64,000 bases of DNA. Source: DATJSN01 sp035504095 (lineage in GTDB: Bacteria > Planctomycetota > Phycisphaerae > WQYP01). The translations under genes and the position numbers were made by a program. Of this stretch, positions 41,628 through 51,400 are shown one piece after another (the stretch's first letter is position 1; the number at the start of each line of letters is the position of its first letter). The notes beneath the pieces are model-generated. The model had not been told where the DNA came from and made no database searches. It saw only the letters and a program-made list of their open reading frames with translations. The stretch covers positions 1 to 64,000 of the forward strand of contig DATJSN010000070.1 of NCBI GenBank assembly GCA_035504095.1, read 5' to 3'.

Positions 41628-43892
41628 ATGTCCACGATGACCACACAGCAAGCGCTGGATTTGGCCCTCCAGCATCACCATGCCGGCCGACTCCCTCAGG
41701 CGGAAGCCATTTATCGCGAAATACTGGCCCGCGACCCCAAACATTCCGATGCCTGGCATTTACTGGGCGTGGTCGCCCACATGGTGGGACGTAATCAGGA
41801 AGCCGTGGAACTTATCGGCAGGGCCGTTAAGCTTAATCCCACGACGGCGATTTATTACAACAGTGCGGGCGTAGCCCTGATGGCACTGGGCCGCGTCGAT
41901 GACGCCATTATGGCCTATCAATCGGCGCTAAGATACAAACAGAATTATCCCGAAGCACATAACAATCTGGGCAATGCGCTTAAAGCGCAGAAGCGATTGG
42001 TCGCCGCGATCACCGCTTTCCAGACCGCGGTGACAATCAAGCCCGATTACGCCGAGGCCTGGAACAGTCTGGGCACAATTTATTTAACCCAGCGCCGGCA
42101 TGCCGAAGCGGCCACGGCGTTTCGCACAGCCATTGAACGAGGCAAAAATTATTTTGAAGCGCACAACAACCTGGGGCTGGTGCTGCTGCTGCAGGGGTTC
42201 TATCAGCAGGCGGCTGATGAATATCGCCAGGCGCTGCAAATCAAGCCCGATGACGCGGCCGTTCACAATAATCTCGGTCAAGCGCTGGCCCAGCAAGGTC
42301 AACTTGACGCCGCCATCGCTGAATATCACGAAGCGCTGCGCCTGAAGCCCGATCTGGCTGACTCGCACAATAATCTGGGTTATACGCTCAGATCACAGTG
42401 GCAATTTGATGCCGCCATTGCCTCCTGCCGCACCGCTGTTGAGCTTAAACCGGATTTCGCCGACGCGTGGAATAATCTTGGCATCGCACTGCGGGAAAAT
42501 AAGCGCGTCGATGAATCTCTTGGAGCTTTCCAGCAGGGGCTGCGTTTAACTCCTAATGACGCCAAGATTCACAATAATCTTGCCAATTCGCTCAAGGATT
42601 TGGGGAAAATCGACGCGGCCATCGCCGCTTACCGTACCGCGCTCAAGTTGAACCCAAACATGGCGTCGATTCACAGCAACCTGATATACACGCTGCATCT
42701 GCATGGCGATTACGATGCCGCCGCGATCCATGAAGAGCAGGTTCGCTGGAACCAGCGCCACGCTGAACCGCTCAAGTCATTCATGACGCCGCACCCGCAG
42801 GACCGTGATCCTGATCGCCGGTTGAAAATTGGTTATGTCTCGCCCGATTTGGCCGCGCATGTGATCGGCTGGAATCTGCTGGAACTTTTTGAACATCTGG
42901 ACAGGGAAAAATACGAAATTTACTGCTACTCCGGCGTCATGAACCCGGATGAAATTACGGATCGCCTGCGCGCTCGGTGCGCCGGCTGGCGCAGCATTGT
43001 AGGCGTCAGCGATCGCGATGCGGCGCAAATGATTCGCGACGATCGAATCGATATTCTGATCGATTTATCGCTTCATACCGCCGGCAACCGGCTGCTGATT
43101 TTCGCCCATAAACCCGCGCCCGTGCAGGCGACATGGCTGGGTTATCCGGGTTCGACGGGCCTTTCCGCGATTGATTATCGCCTTTCCGACCCGCATCTTG
43201 ACCCGCCGGAGACGGATCTGTCGGTCTATAGCGAAAAAACTTTGCGTTTGCCTGAAACATTCTGGTGTTATCATGCCGGTCCCACGCCCGATCCGTCGCC
43301 GCCGCCTGTCCTGGAAGCAGGATTTATCACTTTTGGCTCACTGAATAATTTCCACAAAATTTCGCCCGCGGTTTTGAACTTGTGGGCGCGCATCCTCAAA
43401 CGCGTCGAACATTCGCGGCTGATCGTTCACTGCAAACCCGGTTCACATCTGGAGGAGCTCCACGGAGAATTTATTCCCATGGGTATTCTGCGGGACCGGG
43501 TGGAATTCGTCGGCCAACAAAGCTGGGAAAAATATATCGGGACATACGCGCGTATCGACGTCGCGCTGGATCCGTTTCCCTATTGCGGCGGCATTACTAC
43601 TTGCGACGCCTTGTGGATGGGCGTGCCGGTGGTGACTTTATCCGGCCGCACTGCGGTAGGCCGCGCTGGGCGCAGCATTCTTTCCAATGTCGGCCTGCCC
43701 GAACTGGTCGCAAAAAATATGGAAGAATATATCGACATCGCCGTTAATCTTGCAGGCGATTTGCCCCGGCTTCAGGAGTTTCACACATCGCTCAGGCAGC
43801 GCATGCGGACCTCACCGCTCATGGATGCCCCGCGTTTTGCCCGCAATATGGAGGCGGCGTATCGGGAAATGTGGCATAGCGTGGTCAAATAG
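41628..43892 (+). CDS. TPR-repeat O-GlcNAc transferase-like protein (SPINDLY/OGT family)
   Basis: 754 residues from the ATG at 41628, with GGAG 8 nt upstream; the open frame continues into the tRNA gene but cannot be coding there. Residues 1-390 hold ten or more TPRs (NNLGNALKAQ, WNSLGTIYL and so on). The C-terminal half is a GT41-type domain: KIGYVSPDLAAHVIGW, QATWLGYPGSTGLSAIDYRL, ITFGSLNNFHKISP, and DPFPYCGGITTCDALWMGVPVVTL with GRAGRSIL. GT41 enzymes transfer sugars from UDP to Ser/Thr of proteins. The bacterial targets are unknown; UDP-GlcNAc is the usual donor. Confidence 0.93.
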   Translation: MSTMTTQQALDLALQHHHAGRLPQAEAIYREILARDPKHSDAWHLLGVVAHMVGRNQEAVELIGRAVKLNPTTAIYYNSAGVALMALGRVDDAIMAYQSALRYKQNYPEAHNNLGNALKAQKRLVAAITAFQTAVTIKPDYAEAWNSLGTIYLTQRRHAEAATAFRTAIERGKNYFEAHNNLGLVLLLQGFYQQAADEYRQALQIKPDDAAVHNNLGQALAQQGQLDAAIAEYHEALRLKPDLADSHNNLGYTLRSQWQFDAAIASCRTAVELKPDFADAWNNLGIALRENKRVDESLGAFQQGLRLTPNDAKIHNNLANSLKDLGKIDAAIAAYRTALKLNPNMASIHSNLIYTLHLHGDYDAAAIHEEQVRWNQRHAEPLKSFMTPHPQDRDPDRRLKIGYVSPDLAAHVIGWNLLELFEHLDREKYEIYCYSGVMNPDEITDRLRARCAGWRSIVGVSDRDAAQMIRDDRIDILIDLSLHTAGNRLLIFAHKPAPVQATWLGYPGSTGLSAIDYRLSDPHLDPPETDLSVYSEKTLRLPETFWCYHAGPTPDPSPPPVLEAGFITFGSLNNFHKISPAVLNLWARILKRVEHSRLIVHCKPGSHLEELHGEFIPMGILRDRVEFVGQQSWEKYIGTYARIDVALDPFPYCGGITTCDALWMGVPVVTLSGRTAVGRAGRSILSNVGLPELVAKNMEEYIDIAVNLAGDLPRLQEFHTSLRQRMRTSPLMDAPRFARNMEAAYREMWHSVVK

Positions 43893-43947
43893 CGCCAAGA
43901 AAATAAATAAGAGACTTGGTTTACGGAAAATTTGGAAAGGAAATGGC

Positions 43948-45198
43948 ATGCAGTGGCAAAAAGGGTTGTTCACGCTTATTGCGCTAATTTTGATCGGCTC
44001 CATGGGCGCTTGTTCGAATTCCAACAATTCATCAACCGCGACATCCATACCTCCGCCGCAACCGGGAACTTCGGTTGAGCCGGCGACGCAGGGTTCCAGT
44101 TCCTCCTCTGAACAAGTAAATCTGGGCTTCACCGCCGCCGAAGGGCAAGCCGAAGAGCAACCGACCATTACCGTTATAGCCGAAACGCAACCGGTTACCG
44201 GATTAGCAGAGATGCCGACTACGCACCACGCCGCGCACCATACTAAAAGTTCAACAACCGAGCCCAGCACGCCGATTGTTGCTTCTCACGGCGGCCTGGG
44301 AGACCATCCATTTCTCTTTGTCGGCGAGGAAAATCCAAACATATATATGGTCAAGGACGGCAAAGTTATTTGGACCTATACCCTGCCTAAATCACCCTGG
44401 ACAACCGGCATCAATAAAGGCTTTAGCGAACTCGACGACATCTGGCAGCTCTCCAACGGCAACATCCTTTTTGATACCGGCATCGGGGCAATGGAAATCA
44501 CCTATCCGGACAAAAAAGTCGTCTGGCAATATGTAGGCCCTCAGGGAATTCAGATTCATTCCGTCCAGCCCATCGGGGCCGACCGTGTGCTGCTGATGCA
44601 GAATGGAACGCCCGCCAAAATGATGATCTTCGATACGCGCACCGGCCATCTTGTATGGCAGATGATTATGCAGACAAAGGACAACACCACGTTCACCTTC
44701 GGTAATATTCACGGCCAGTTCCGGCACGTGCGCATGACCGACGCCGGGACTTTCCTTGTGCCCCACATGAATCTGGAAGAGGTTCGCGAATATACACCCG
44801 ATGGCAAAATCATCTGGTCGGTTCCGGCTAAATCGCCCTGGGCGGCGGTGCGGCTTAAAAACGGCGATACGCTCATCAGCGAAAACCAGAACGGCGACGT
44901 GATTGAAGTGAACCACGCCGGCAAAATCGTCTGGGAGGTTTCCAATAAGGACATGCCGCCCGGGATTAAACTGATGACCGTTCAGGAATGTGACCGTCTG
45001 GCCAACGGCGACACACTGATCTGCAACTGGAGCGGAAAAAAGTCCGATTGGAAAACCATGGCCCAGGTCATTGAAGTTACGCCTGATAAAAAAGTCGTCT
45101 GGGTATTGCGCGATTATCAGGATATTCCCGCGCCGGGAACGGCGATAGAGTTCCTCGACGAACCGGGCATTCCCGAGTTGGGCGACATGCAGCGATAA
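43948..45198 (+). CDS. Lipoprotein with PQQ/arylsulfotransferase-like beta-propeller
   Basis: 416 residues from the ATG at 43948, which follows AAGGAA. A lipobox (GSMGAC) ends the signal peptide near residue 22; a Ser/Thr/Pro/Gln-rich linker to about 110 follows. Then come propeller-type repeats with the pattern DGKVIWTY, PDKKVVWQY, TGHLVWQM, PDGKIIWSV, AGKIVWEV and PDKKVVWVL. This motif is shared by PQQ-dehydrogenase-like and ASST-like propellers. No catalytic His of ASST enzymes is obvious. It would be an outer-facing ligand-binding or scaffold protein. It lies 55 bp after the OGT-like gene. Confidence 0.8.
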   Translation: MQWQKGLFTLIALILIGSMGACSNSNNSSTATSIPPPQPGTSVEPATQGSSSSSEQVNLGFTAAEGQAEEQPTITVIAETQPVTGLAEMPTTHHAAHHTKSSTTEPSTPIVASHGGLGDHPFLFVGEENPNIYMVKDGKVIWTYTLPKSPWTTGINKGFSELDDIWQLSNGNILFDTGIGAMEITYPDKKVVWQYVGPQGIQIHSVQPIGADRVLLMQNGTPAKMMIFDTRTGHLVWQMIMQTKDNTTFTFGNIHGQFRHVRMTDAGTFLVPHMNLEEVREYTPDGKIIWSVPAKSPWAAVRLKNGDTLISENQNGDVIEVNHAGKIVWEVSNKDMPPGIKLMTVQECDRLANGDTLICNWSGKKSDWKTMAQVIEVTPDKKVVWVLRDYQDIPAPGTAIEFLDEPGIPELGDMQR

Positions 45199-46326
45199 TC
45201 ACCACGCTCCGTTTTGCACGTTCCGCACGGGAACCATGGTGGTGTCATACGGCGGTGAATTTCTTGTGTTGGGAAGTTCGGGCTGCGGCTGATTGATGCC
45301 AATGCCGGTCATCGCTTGCTGGACGCCCGCGGCGTTATTCCAAGTAAAAATGTTATCGATATTTTCGTCAACATACGGTGTTGAATCAAACTCGACGTGC
45401 CCATCGGCAAAGCCAATATTCTGACCATCACCATTATGATTGCCTGAATTGTAAATGTATGGTCCATAGGTATTGTTGGTTGGCATGGTTGTTGTATTAC
45501 GGGCAAACTCGTCAGTTCCAACGCCGCTCTGCGGTGCCATATCGGAGATAACAGGAATTCCTGCGTTGGTGTCATTAATCCACCAGTTGCCTGGTCGTTC
45601 TGGATTCATTGCCGAAGCGTTTTTGTCATATGCCCACGGATAAGCGATTGAGTAACTCTCGCCCTGACCGGTCGTACTAAGCGTGCCGCTGCCACCCGAC
45701 ATACCGCCGAAGTTTCCAAAACAACATTGCGAATTGGTTGTATATTCCTGCGAAGGCGTATTAGCGAATGGATCCGCCGGACATATAAACATTTTAGGCG
45801 TATCTTCCCCGGCAAGCACCAACAACCAAAGCGATCCGAGTGGGTCGGCATAATGAGGAGAGTTGGCTCTGTTGAACCAATCAGAAGTAACTCCTATTGC
45901 GGACTGATTATTGGTCCAGCCAACAGGATTTTGCGGCTGGTTCTCGTACGTATTACCGGTTGGTCCTGGCACGCATGGGAAAACGCCGCCATTTGACTGG
46001 GCATAAATCGCCATGGACTGCAAAATGCTTCTAATATTTGCCTCGCATGTCGTCCGACTTGCCGCCCTTTGGGCCGCCAACATTGCGGGTGGAAGAATCA
46101 GCACGGCAAAAAAAACGAGCAATCCGCTAAAAATTGTTCCGGCCAGGGCAAACCCCCTTGGCTGCCGCTGCAGTCCAAGGATTCCCAGGATCAGACTTAT
46201 GGGAAACATGAAGACCATGACTTTGAATGAACCGGTGATGACGCACAGCAGCCCCATCATTGCAAAAACAAATGAAAGGGTGCCGGGAACATTGGTCTTA
46301 TTTGGTTCAGGAGATTGTTGGCTCAT
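45199..46326 (-). CDS. Prepilin-like protein with H-X9-DG C-terminal motif (planctomycete type)
   Basis: 375 residues. The N-terminus has two hydrophobic segments (VFAMMGLLCVITGSFKVMVFMFPISLILGILGL and AGTIFSGLLVFFAVLILPPAML), then AAQRAASRTTCEANIRSI, a pilin-like helix. The C-terminal GNHNGDGQNIGFADGHVEF is the H-X9-DG signature of a protein family expanded in planctomycetes. Unlike the usual form it lacks the short FTLIELLVVI prepilin cleavage site and has a DUF4190-like double membrane start. It converges on the propeller lipoprotein with no gap. Likely an envelope protein; function unknown. Confidence 0.88.
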   Translation of the reverse strand: MSQQSPEPNKTNVPGTLSFVFAMMGLLCVITGSFKVMVFMFPISLILGILGLQRQPRGFALAGTIFSGLLVFFAVLILPPAMLAAQRAASRTTCEANIRSILQSMAIYAQSNGGVFPCVPGPTGNTYENQPQNPVGWTNNQSAIGVTSDWFNRANSPHYADPLGSLWLLVLAGEDTPKMFICPADPFANTPSQEYTTNSQCCFGNFGGMSGGSGTLSTTGQGESYSIAYPWAYDKNASAMNPERPGNWWINDTNAGIPVISDMAPQSGVGTDEFARNTTTMPTNNTYGPYIYNSGNHNGDGQNIGFADGHVEFDSTPYVDENIDNIFTWNNAAGVQQAMTGIGINQPQPELPNTRNSPPYDTTMVPVRNVQNGAW

Positions 46327-46353
46327 ACAGCAGCCTCAATTTCTATTTAATAT

Positions 46354-46881
46354 TCATATTCCACTCGCCGGATTTGAAGGGTTTATGGGCGGTGGCGCAG
46401 CCTGCGGCGGCGCGGTCATCGTCAGCGTGCCAGCCGAAGTTACAATGTTCGGTGGAATCTGAGCGCGCAAATCCCATGCCTTGACCAGAAAAATGATTAA
46501 AAGCACCAGCGCCGCGATCCCCGGCAAAACGCCAATATAGGGCACAATCGCACAACAGGCACATATACAATACGCCAGTGCAACAGAATAGCCACAATCG
46601 CCCACGTCCGTGCGGCCGATGCTGTCGAAATATTTTTTATAACTTGTAGCCAATGAGGGATAAATAAAGAATATCCAAACGAGGCGAAAGAAGGGAATAA
46701 ACAACAGCCATACCATCCACGAATCACGAATGCGGAACTGCCGGGGTATGCGTTCGTAACATGAATAAACGATGCAATAGATAAAAACTTTGATAGCTAG
46801 CGAAATCATGATGATAAAGAAGGCGAAAACAACGATCAGCAGAATAAGAAAAACTGGAAACGGGGCCGGATGAACGGGCAT
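46354..46881 (-). CDS. Uncharacterised membrane protein, paralogue A
   Basis: 175 residues from the ATG at 46881, with GAGGAG upstream. Two N-terminal hydrophobic segments and two C-terminal ones flank a central RQFRIRDSWMVWLLFIPFFRLVWIFFIYPSL helix and the conserved-looking SYKKYFDSIGRTDVGDCG loop. The C-terminus is Pro-rich and Ala-rich. It is about half identical to the product of the gene 29 bp upstream. I cannot assign a function. Confidence 0.75.
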   Translation of the reverse strand: MPVHPAPFPVFLILLIVVFAFFIIMISLAIKVFIYCIVYSCYERIPRQFRIRDSWMVWLLFIPFFRLVWIFFIYPSLATSYKKYFDSIGRTDVGDCGYSVALAYCICACCAIVPYIGVLPGIAALVLLIIFLVKAWDLRAQIPPNIVTSAGTLTMTAPPQAAPPPINPSNPASGI

Positions 46882-46910
46882 GTCTGACTCCTCTTGCCGA
46901 GTACCACACA

Positions 46911-47390
46911 TCACATGGCGGGTGTGGGCGCTGGAGGCGGAACAGCAGGCAAAGTCGCCGGATTTTCCGGAATTTGGGAGCGTAAATCCCACGCTTTAAC
47001 CAGGAAAATAATCAGGAGCACCAGCGCCGCAAGTGCCGTCAAAATGCCCAAATAGGGAATAATAGAGCAGCAACCACATATACAGTAAGCCAGGGCTATA
47101 CCGTATCCACAGTCGCCCACATCGGTGCGCCCCACGCTGTTGAAATAATTTTTATAACTGGTTGCCAGTGTGGGATAAACGAAGAAAACCCAGACGATAT
47201 TGAAAAATGGAATAAGTAAAAGCCAAACCAGACCGGGTTCACGCAGACGGAACTGCGGCGGTATGCGCTTGAAGCACGAATATACCAGCCAGCAGATTAA
47301 AACAGCGATCGCCACCATGACCACAAAGACAAAGAGACAAAAGAGAAGCAGCAGAACGGCGAGAACAATTTTTGATTGATCATCGTTCAT
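46911..47390 (-). CDS. Uncharacterised membrane protein, paralogue B
   Basis: 159 residues from the ATG at 47390. It has the same plan as paralogue A: two N-terminal hydrophobic segments, IPPQFRLREPGLVWLLLIPFFNIVWVFFVYP, then SYKNYFNSVGRTDVGDCGYGIALAYCICGCCSIIPYLG with a Cys cluster, and a final KAWDLRSQIP. The tandem order and shared loop indicate a local duplication. The prepilin-like gene lies downstream on the same strand, so all three may be one transcript. The Cys-rich helix (CICGCC) is shared in modified form (CICACC) and may be a metal or lipid-contact site. Confidence 0.78.
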   Translation of the reverse strand: MNDDQSKIVLAVLLLLFCLFVFVVMVAIAVLICWLVYSCFKRIPPQFRLREPGLVWLLLIPFFNIVWVFFVYPTLATSYKNYFNSVGRTDVGDCGYGIALAYCICGCCSIIPYLGILTALAALVLLIIFLVKAWDLRSQIPENPATLPAVPPPAPTPAM

Positions 47391-47564
47391 AGACGCCTCC
47401 TGAACACACAACGTCGGATTGTCTGACGGTTTTCGTACAACCTTTGAATTACCGCCTCCGACTTTTACTTGACTTACTTCACGCGGCACGAAATGCCACA
47501 GATATTGTTAGACAGACTTAAGATTCTCTCAGTATACATCATCGTCCGCATACGGCAAGAATTA

Positions 47565-48014
47565 TTACCCCAGCCGTACTTGCACTTTTATGGGTTTCCA
47601 CGCGTTGGCCTCCAGATCAAAACACCAGGCGCATATGTCTTTGACGCCATCAACGCCAATGGCGGCGATCAGATAAACCAGTTCCGGCCACGCGGATTCG
47701 GTATCGATTTTGCTGGGCGTAGCGCTGCCATTCGGGTGTGAATGATAGATGCCCGATATCGCCTGATTTTGACATTGAGCATGTGCCTCGGCTTTCCGCC
47801 ATTCGCGCGGGTCGATTTTGTACGAATTGGTGCGATCGACCGTGGTGTTTTCTGCGGAAATCACCGCGGTGATGCGCCGCTCAGGTAAAAACAAATCTCC
47901 CGCATCGCCGATCAAAAATCCGCACACTTCATTGGGAAATTCTTTTTGAGCAAGGCGTACAATGATGGCCATTGCCTCAGGCGTCAGATGGACATGTGAA
48001 ACTTTTATAGTCAC
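47565..48014 (-). CDS. JAMM/MPN-type metalloprotease (Mov34 family)
   Basis: 149 residues starting at GTG 48014. The JAMM active site is complete: Glu29 in NEVCGFLIG, and His91, His93, Ser101 and Asp104 in HSHPNGSATPSKID. Prokaryotic JAMM proteins cleave C-terminal extensions from ubiquitin-like sulfur carriers or remove Cys from them. A start at 48107 would overlap the divergent rhodanese gene, so I prefer 48014; no Shine-Dalgarno sequence is apparent at either. No ThiS/MoaD-like carrier is encoded nearby. Confidence 0.88.
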   Translation of the reverse strand: MTIKVSHVHLTPEAMAIIVRLAQKEFPNEVCGFLIGDAGDLFLPERRITAVISAENTTVDRTNSYKIDPREWRKAEAHAQCQNQAISGIYHSHPNGSATPSKIDTESAWPELVYLIAAIGVDGVKDICAWCFDLEANAWKPIKVQVRLG

Positions 48015-48072
48015 AATGTTTTTATCGGTATAATTCCCGCTAATCTGTGTAATATGTGATGAGCAGTCAAGC

Positions 48073-48438
48073 ATGAATACGCCAAACAAAATTCCGTCCT
48101 TAACCATTGATCCACAATGGGAGGTTTCGCCGCAAAAAGCGAGGGAACTGCTTCAAAGCGGCCAACCTTTTTTACTGCTTGACGTTCGCCGTCCGAATGA
48201 ATGGCAAACTGCGCGAATCGACGGCGCCAAACTGATTCCAATGGACCAGTTAACCGGCCGGCTAGATGAGCTAAGCCAATGGCGCGAAGCCCCGGTTGTC
48301 GTCCATTGCCATCATGGCATACGTTCACGCAAGGCGACGGAGTGGCTCCGGCAGGCGGGTTTTAAAAACGTCTATTCCATGGCCGGCGGCATCGAGGCCT
48401 GGAGCATGCTCATTGACCCCACTGTGCCGCGCTATTAA
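48073..48438 (+). CDS. Single-domain rhodanese-like sulfurtransferase
   Basis: 121 residues with one rhodanese domain: LLLDVRRPNEW near 35-44, then the active-site Cys79 in VVHCHHGIRSRKATEWL, and a C-terminal AGGIEAWS. The six-residue loop after the Cys and the intact Cys fit a persulfide carrier or sulfurtransferase, as in ThiF/MoeB-linked rhodaneses. It starts 58 bp from the divergent JAMM gene. A TATAAT at 48029-48034 lies between them; the -35 for this strand is weak. Confidence 0.9.
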   Translation: MNTPNKIPSLTIDPQWEVSPQKARELLQSGQPFLLLDVRRPNEWQTARIDGAKLIPMDQLTGRLDELSQWREAPVVVHCHHGIRSRKATEWLRQAGFKNVYSMAGGIEAWSMLIDPTVPRY

Positions 48439-48447
48439 GAACAAAAT

Positions 48448-51400
48448 TTATTGTTTCAAAAGACTTTCCACGGTGGTTTGGATTCGGGTGATGTCGTAAT
48501 CCGTAATGATAATGCGTCCGTCGGGTCCAATCAGGCAATACCAAGGCATCCCCTGCACTTTATATTGATCCATAATCGGTGTTTTTCTCTGTATCCACGG
48601 CCCGACGTAGCCCTGAAGCCAGGATAACCCGTTTTTCGCCGCATAATCCTGCGCAGGCTGAGGGGTGTCGTCGACATCCAAGCCAATCATCACAAAATTG
48701 CTGTTGGAACTGAGGGTTTTATACATTGATTTAATCGTGGGTATCTGAGTGAGGCAATACGGATCAAAAGTTCCCCACACAAACAAAAGCACGTATTTGC
48801 CGCGAAAGTCAGAAAGTTTCAGAGTCCCGCCGTCAAGCGTTTTGACTGAAAAATCAGGTGCGACCTCTCCGGAATTCAGACTCGGTGAGACGTTGTAATA
48901 TTGCGAAGTTTTTAGCTGGATCGTTGGTACAACCAGAACTTCGTCACTTACTCCTCCGGGAATCGCGGGCATTGTAAACTGGGCTTCTCCGGCGGCAGGC
49001 ACTTCATTATTTGGGGTCCTCATTTGGATGGCAATGCTGTATGTTCCCGGAAGAACACCGTGAATAATAAAGTAACCATCCGAACGGACATTTATCTCAT
49101 AACTAACGATAAATCTAGGTTGTTGGTAATAATTGTTTTGCGCGGCAATAAAAGCTTTTCCCGCCGGTGATTTACGAAAAGCATCGAACCATAGGAATCG
49201 CTTCTCAACCGATCCATTTTTAACATCGGGAGGCATTGGCGGCATTTGCAATCGTGGTGGTTCATCTGTTGTTGTCTCCACCTGGCCATCCAAATAATAT
49301 GCCTCGGTCTGCGAAGATAAATCCGACGGCAATAGCACGTGACCGACTACCGTTCGCCCCATTCCGCCCAGGTTTACATCAGTGATTTGGCCAGCCTTTA
49401 TTTGCACCGTCTGTTGCGGAAAGGAAGGAGAAACTCCCATGTCGTAGCCATAGGACTCTTGTGTTGCAATCGCCAGGCAAACCAGCCATTTCCCGGGCGG
49501 CACATAGTCGATTGCAAATCGTCCATTGTCGTCCGTTTTAATATCACTGTATCTGAATGACCGATAGATATCAGCATTTGGATCATGCGGATCAATCGCA
49601 AAATAAATGGATTTCTCCGAAACAGAATCATTGCCGAGAACAAGACTGCCCTTGATCACACCCCACGGCTGAAGCTCAATAATCGAAGATTTTTCCAGAT
49701 CGTCGCGATCGACAATAGTGACGCCGGAAGAATCGAAAACCAGAATCTTGAAAGCCCCTATTTGCGGCGGAAAATCGATAGATCCGGCATTGGAAGCAAT
49801 TACCGGCGGATAAGTTGCGGCGTATGGCGCATTGCTCGGCGCAAGCTTATTGGTAACATCAACATTAATCATGGCCCACAATGGTTGTCCATCGGCAAAA
49901 ACCAGGTGAGCTTCGGCTCCCACGGCGGGTGTTCCATCGGGATTAAGGACTGTTGCGGTTACATCTTTGCCCGGAGTCAATTTTAGAATCAGGGGCGCAT
50001 TAGAATTGATATTGGATAGGGAATAAACTTTCGATACCGCAGGTAAGTAACCATTTGCTTGAATACAAATCTCGAAATCGCTGTTGCTGGGTTCGTATGG
50101 GCCCGAAATTTCTGGATAATCAAAATGTCCGCCGGGATAAGTCTTTACTTCTCGGTTAAACCAGTTCCAGCCAATTTGTGAGCCATTAGGGTATTTATAG
50201 CCAATGGCGAAAAAGAATTTTACGACGGGCTTCCCTGTCGTTGCGTCGATGACCGTTCCACGAATATGTTGTACTTGCTGGGACTGGAGGGTGATAACGA
50301 CCGGATGATCCGGTGTCAAAGCAACTTCCTGGATGAAACCATAGCCCTGAGCTTGTACCTGGGCATAGATGGTGTCAGCCGGTGCAACGGGCCAATCAAA
50401 ATGACCGTCGGAGTCAGTAAGAAAATATTTAGTTGAGGCAGGAAGCGTATAAAAGCCACGCCACCTCAGCATGTGAATCCATGCGTTAGGTATCGGTTTG
50501 CCATGTTCATCGACTACTGTGCCGGAGATGTCATGCGGGGGTTGGAGATTGAAAATCAGTGCCGGGGGCGATTGTTGACCCATGATAAATTGCTGAAGTT
50601 CCGGGGCGTAACCTTTGGCCTGAACGGTAACCACCACCTGTTGGCCCGCAGCGGCTGCAAAGGAAAATTCACCGCTGCGATCGGTCCGTTCAGGCGGAAC
50701 TGTAGCGTTGCTTCCATAACGAGCTGCTCCCAGCGTAATTTGTGCATTTCTGACGGGTTTGCCGTCAGGATTGAGTACTGATCCGAGAACGGATATGCCG
50801 CTCTGAAGCGTAAGTGTGTCAGAGCCGTTAAGAAGTTCGGAAACCGGCGTCGGTTCGAGGTCAAAGACCGCACCGGTGACATAATCATAATCCCACGCGC
50901 CGATAGCCACTCGTTTCATCGAAGCGGGAGCGCTGTCGTACGTCCATACGCCGTCATCGCCCGTGATGACGGTGGCGGTGTTCTCGAATCCCTCATTGGG
51001 ATTTTGAACCACGTCTTCAAACCGTATAACGACGTGGGCGCCGGCTACGGGATTGCCAGTATCATCGACGACTTTGCCAGATAATTTCTCACCCAGATCC
51101 AGCGCGACGGTATTAGTGGAGGGTATATGCCCGACATCCCAATAAACGCTTTTCGCGACCCATCCATCATCGGAAATATTCAACATGAGCAAATGAAGCG
51201 ATTGCGCCGGCAACGGAACAATTACATGGCCGTCCGGGCCGGTCAAAAGTTCTGGTTGTCTGCGATTATCAAACACGGGAAGAACCGCTGCACCGGCCAG
51301 CGGCTTTTGGGTGGATGAATCAATTACTAATAGATCAACTTGAGACGGATTTTGAGGTGTCGAATCGGCTAGCGCTACCGGCGTGCTAATCCAGATGCAA

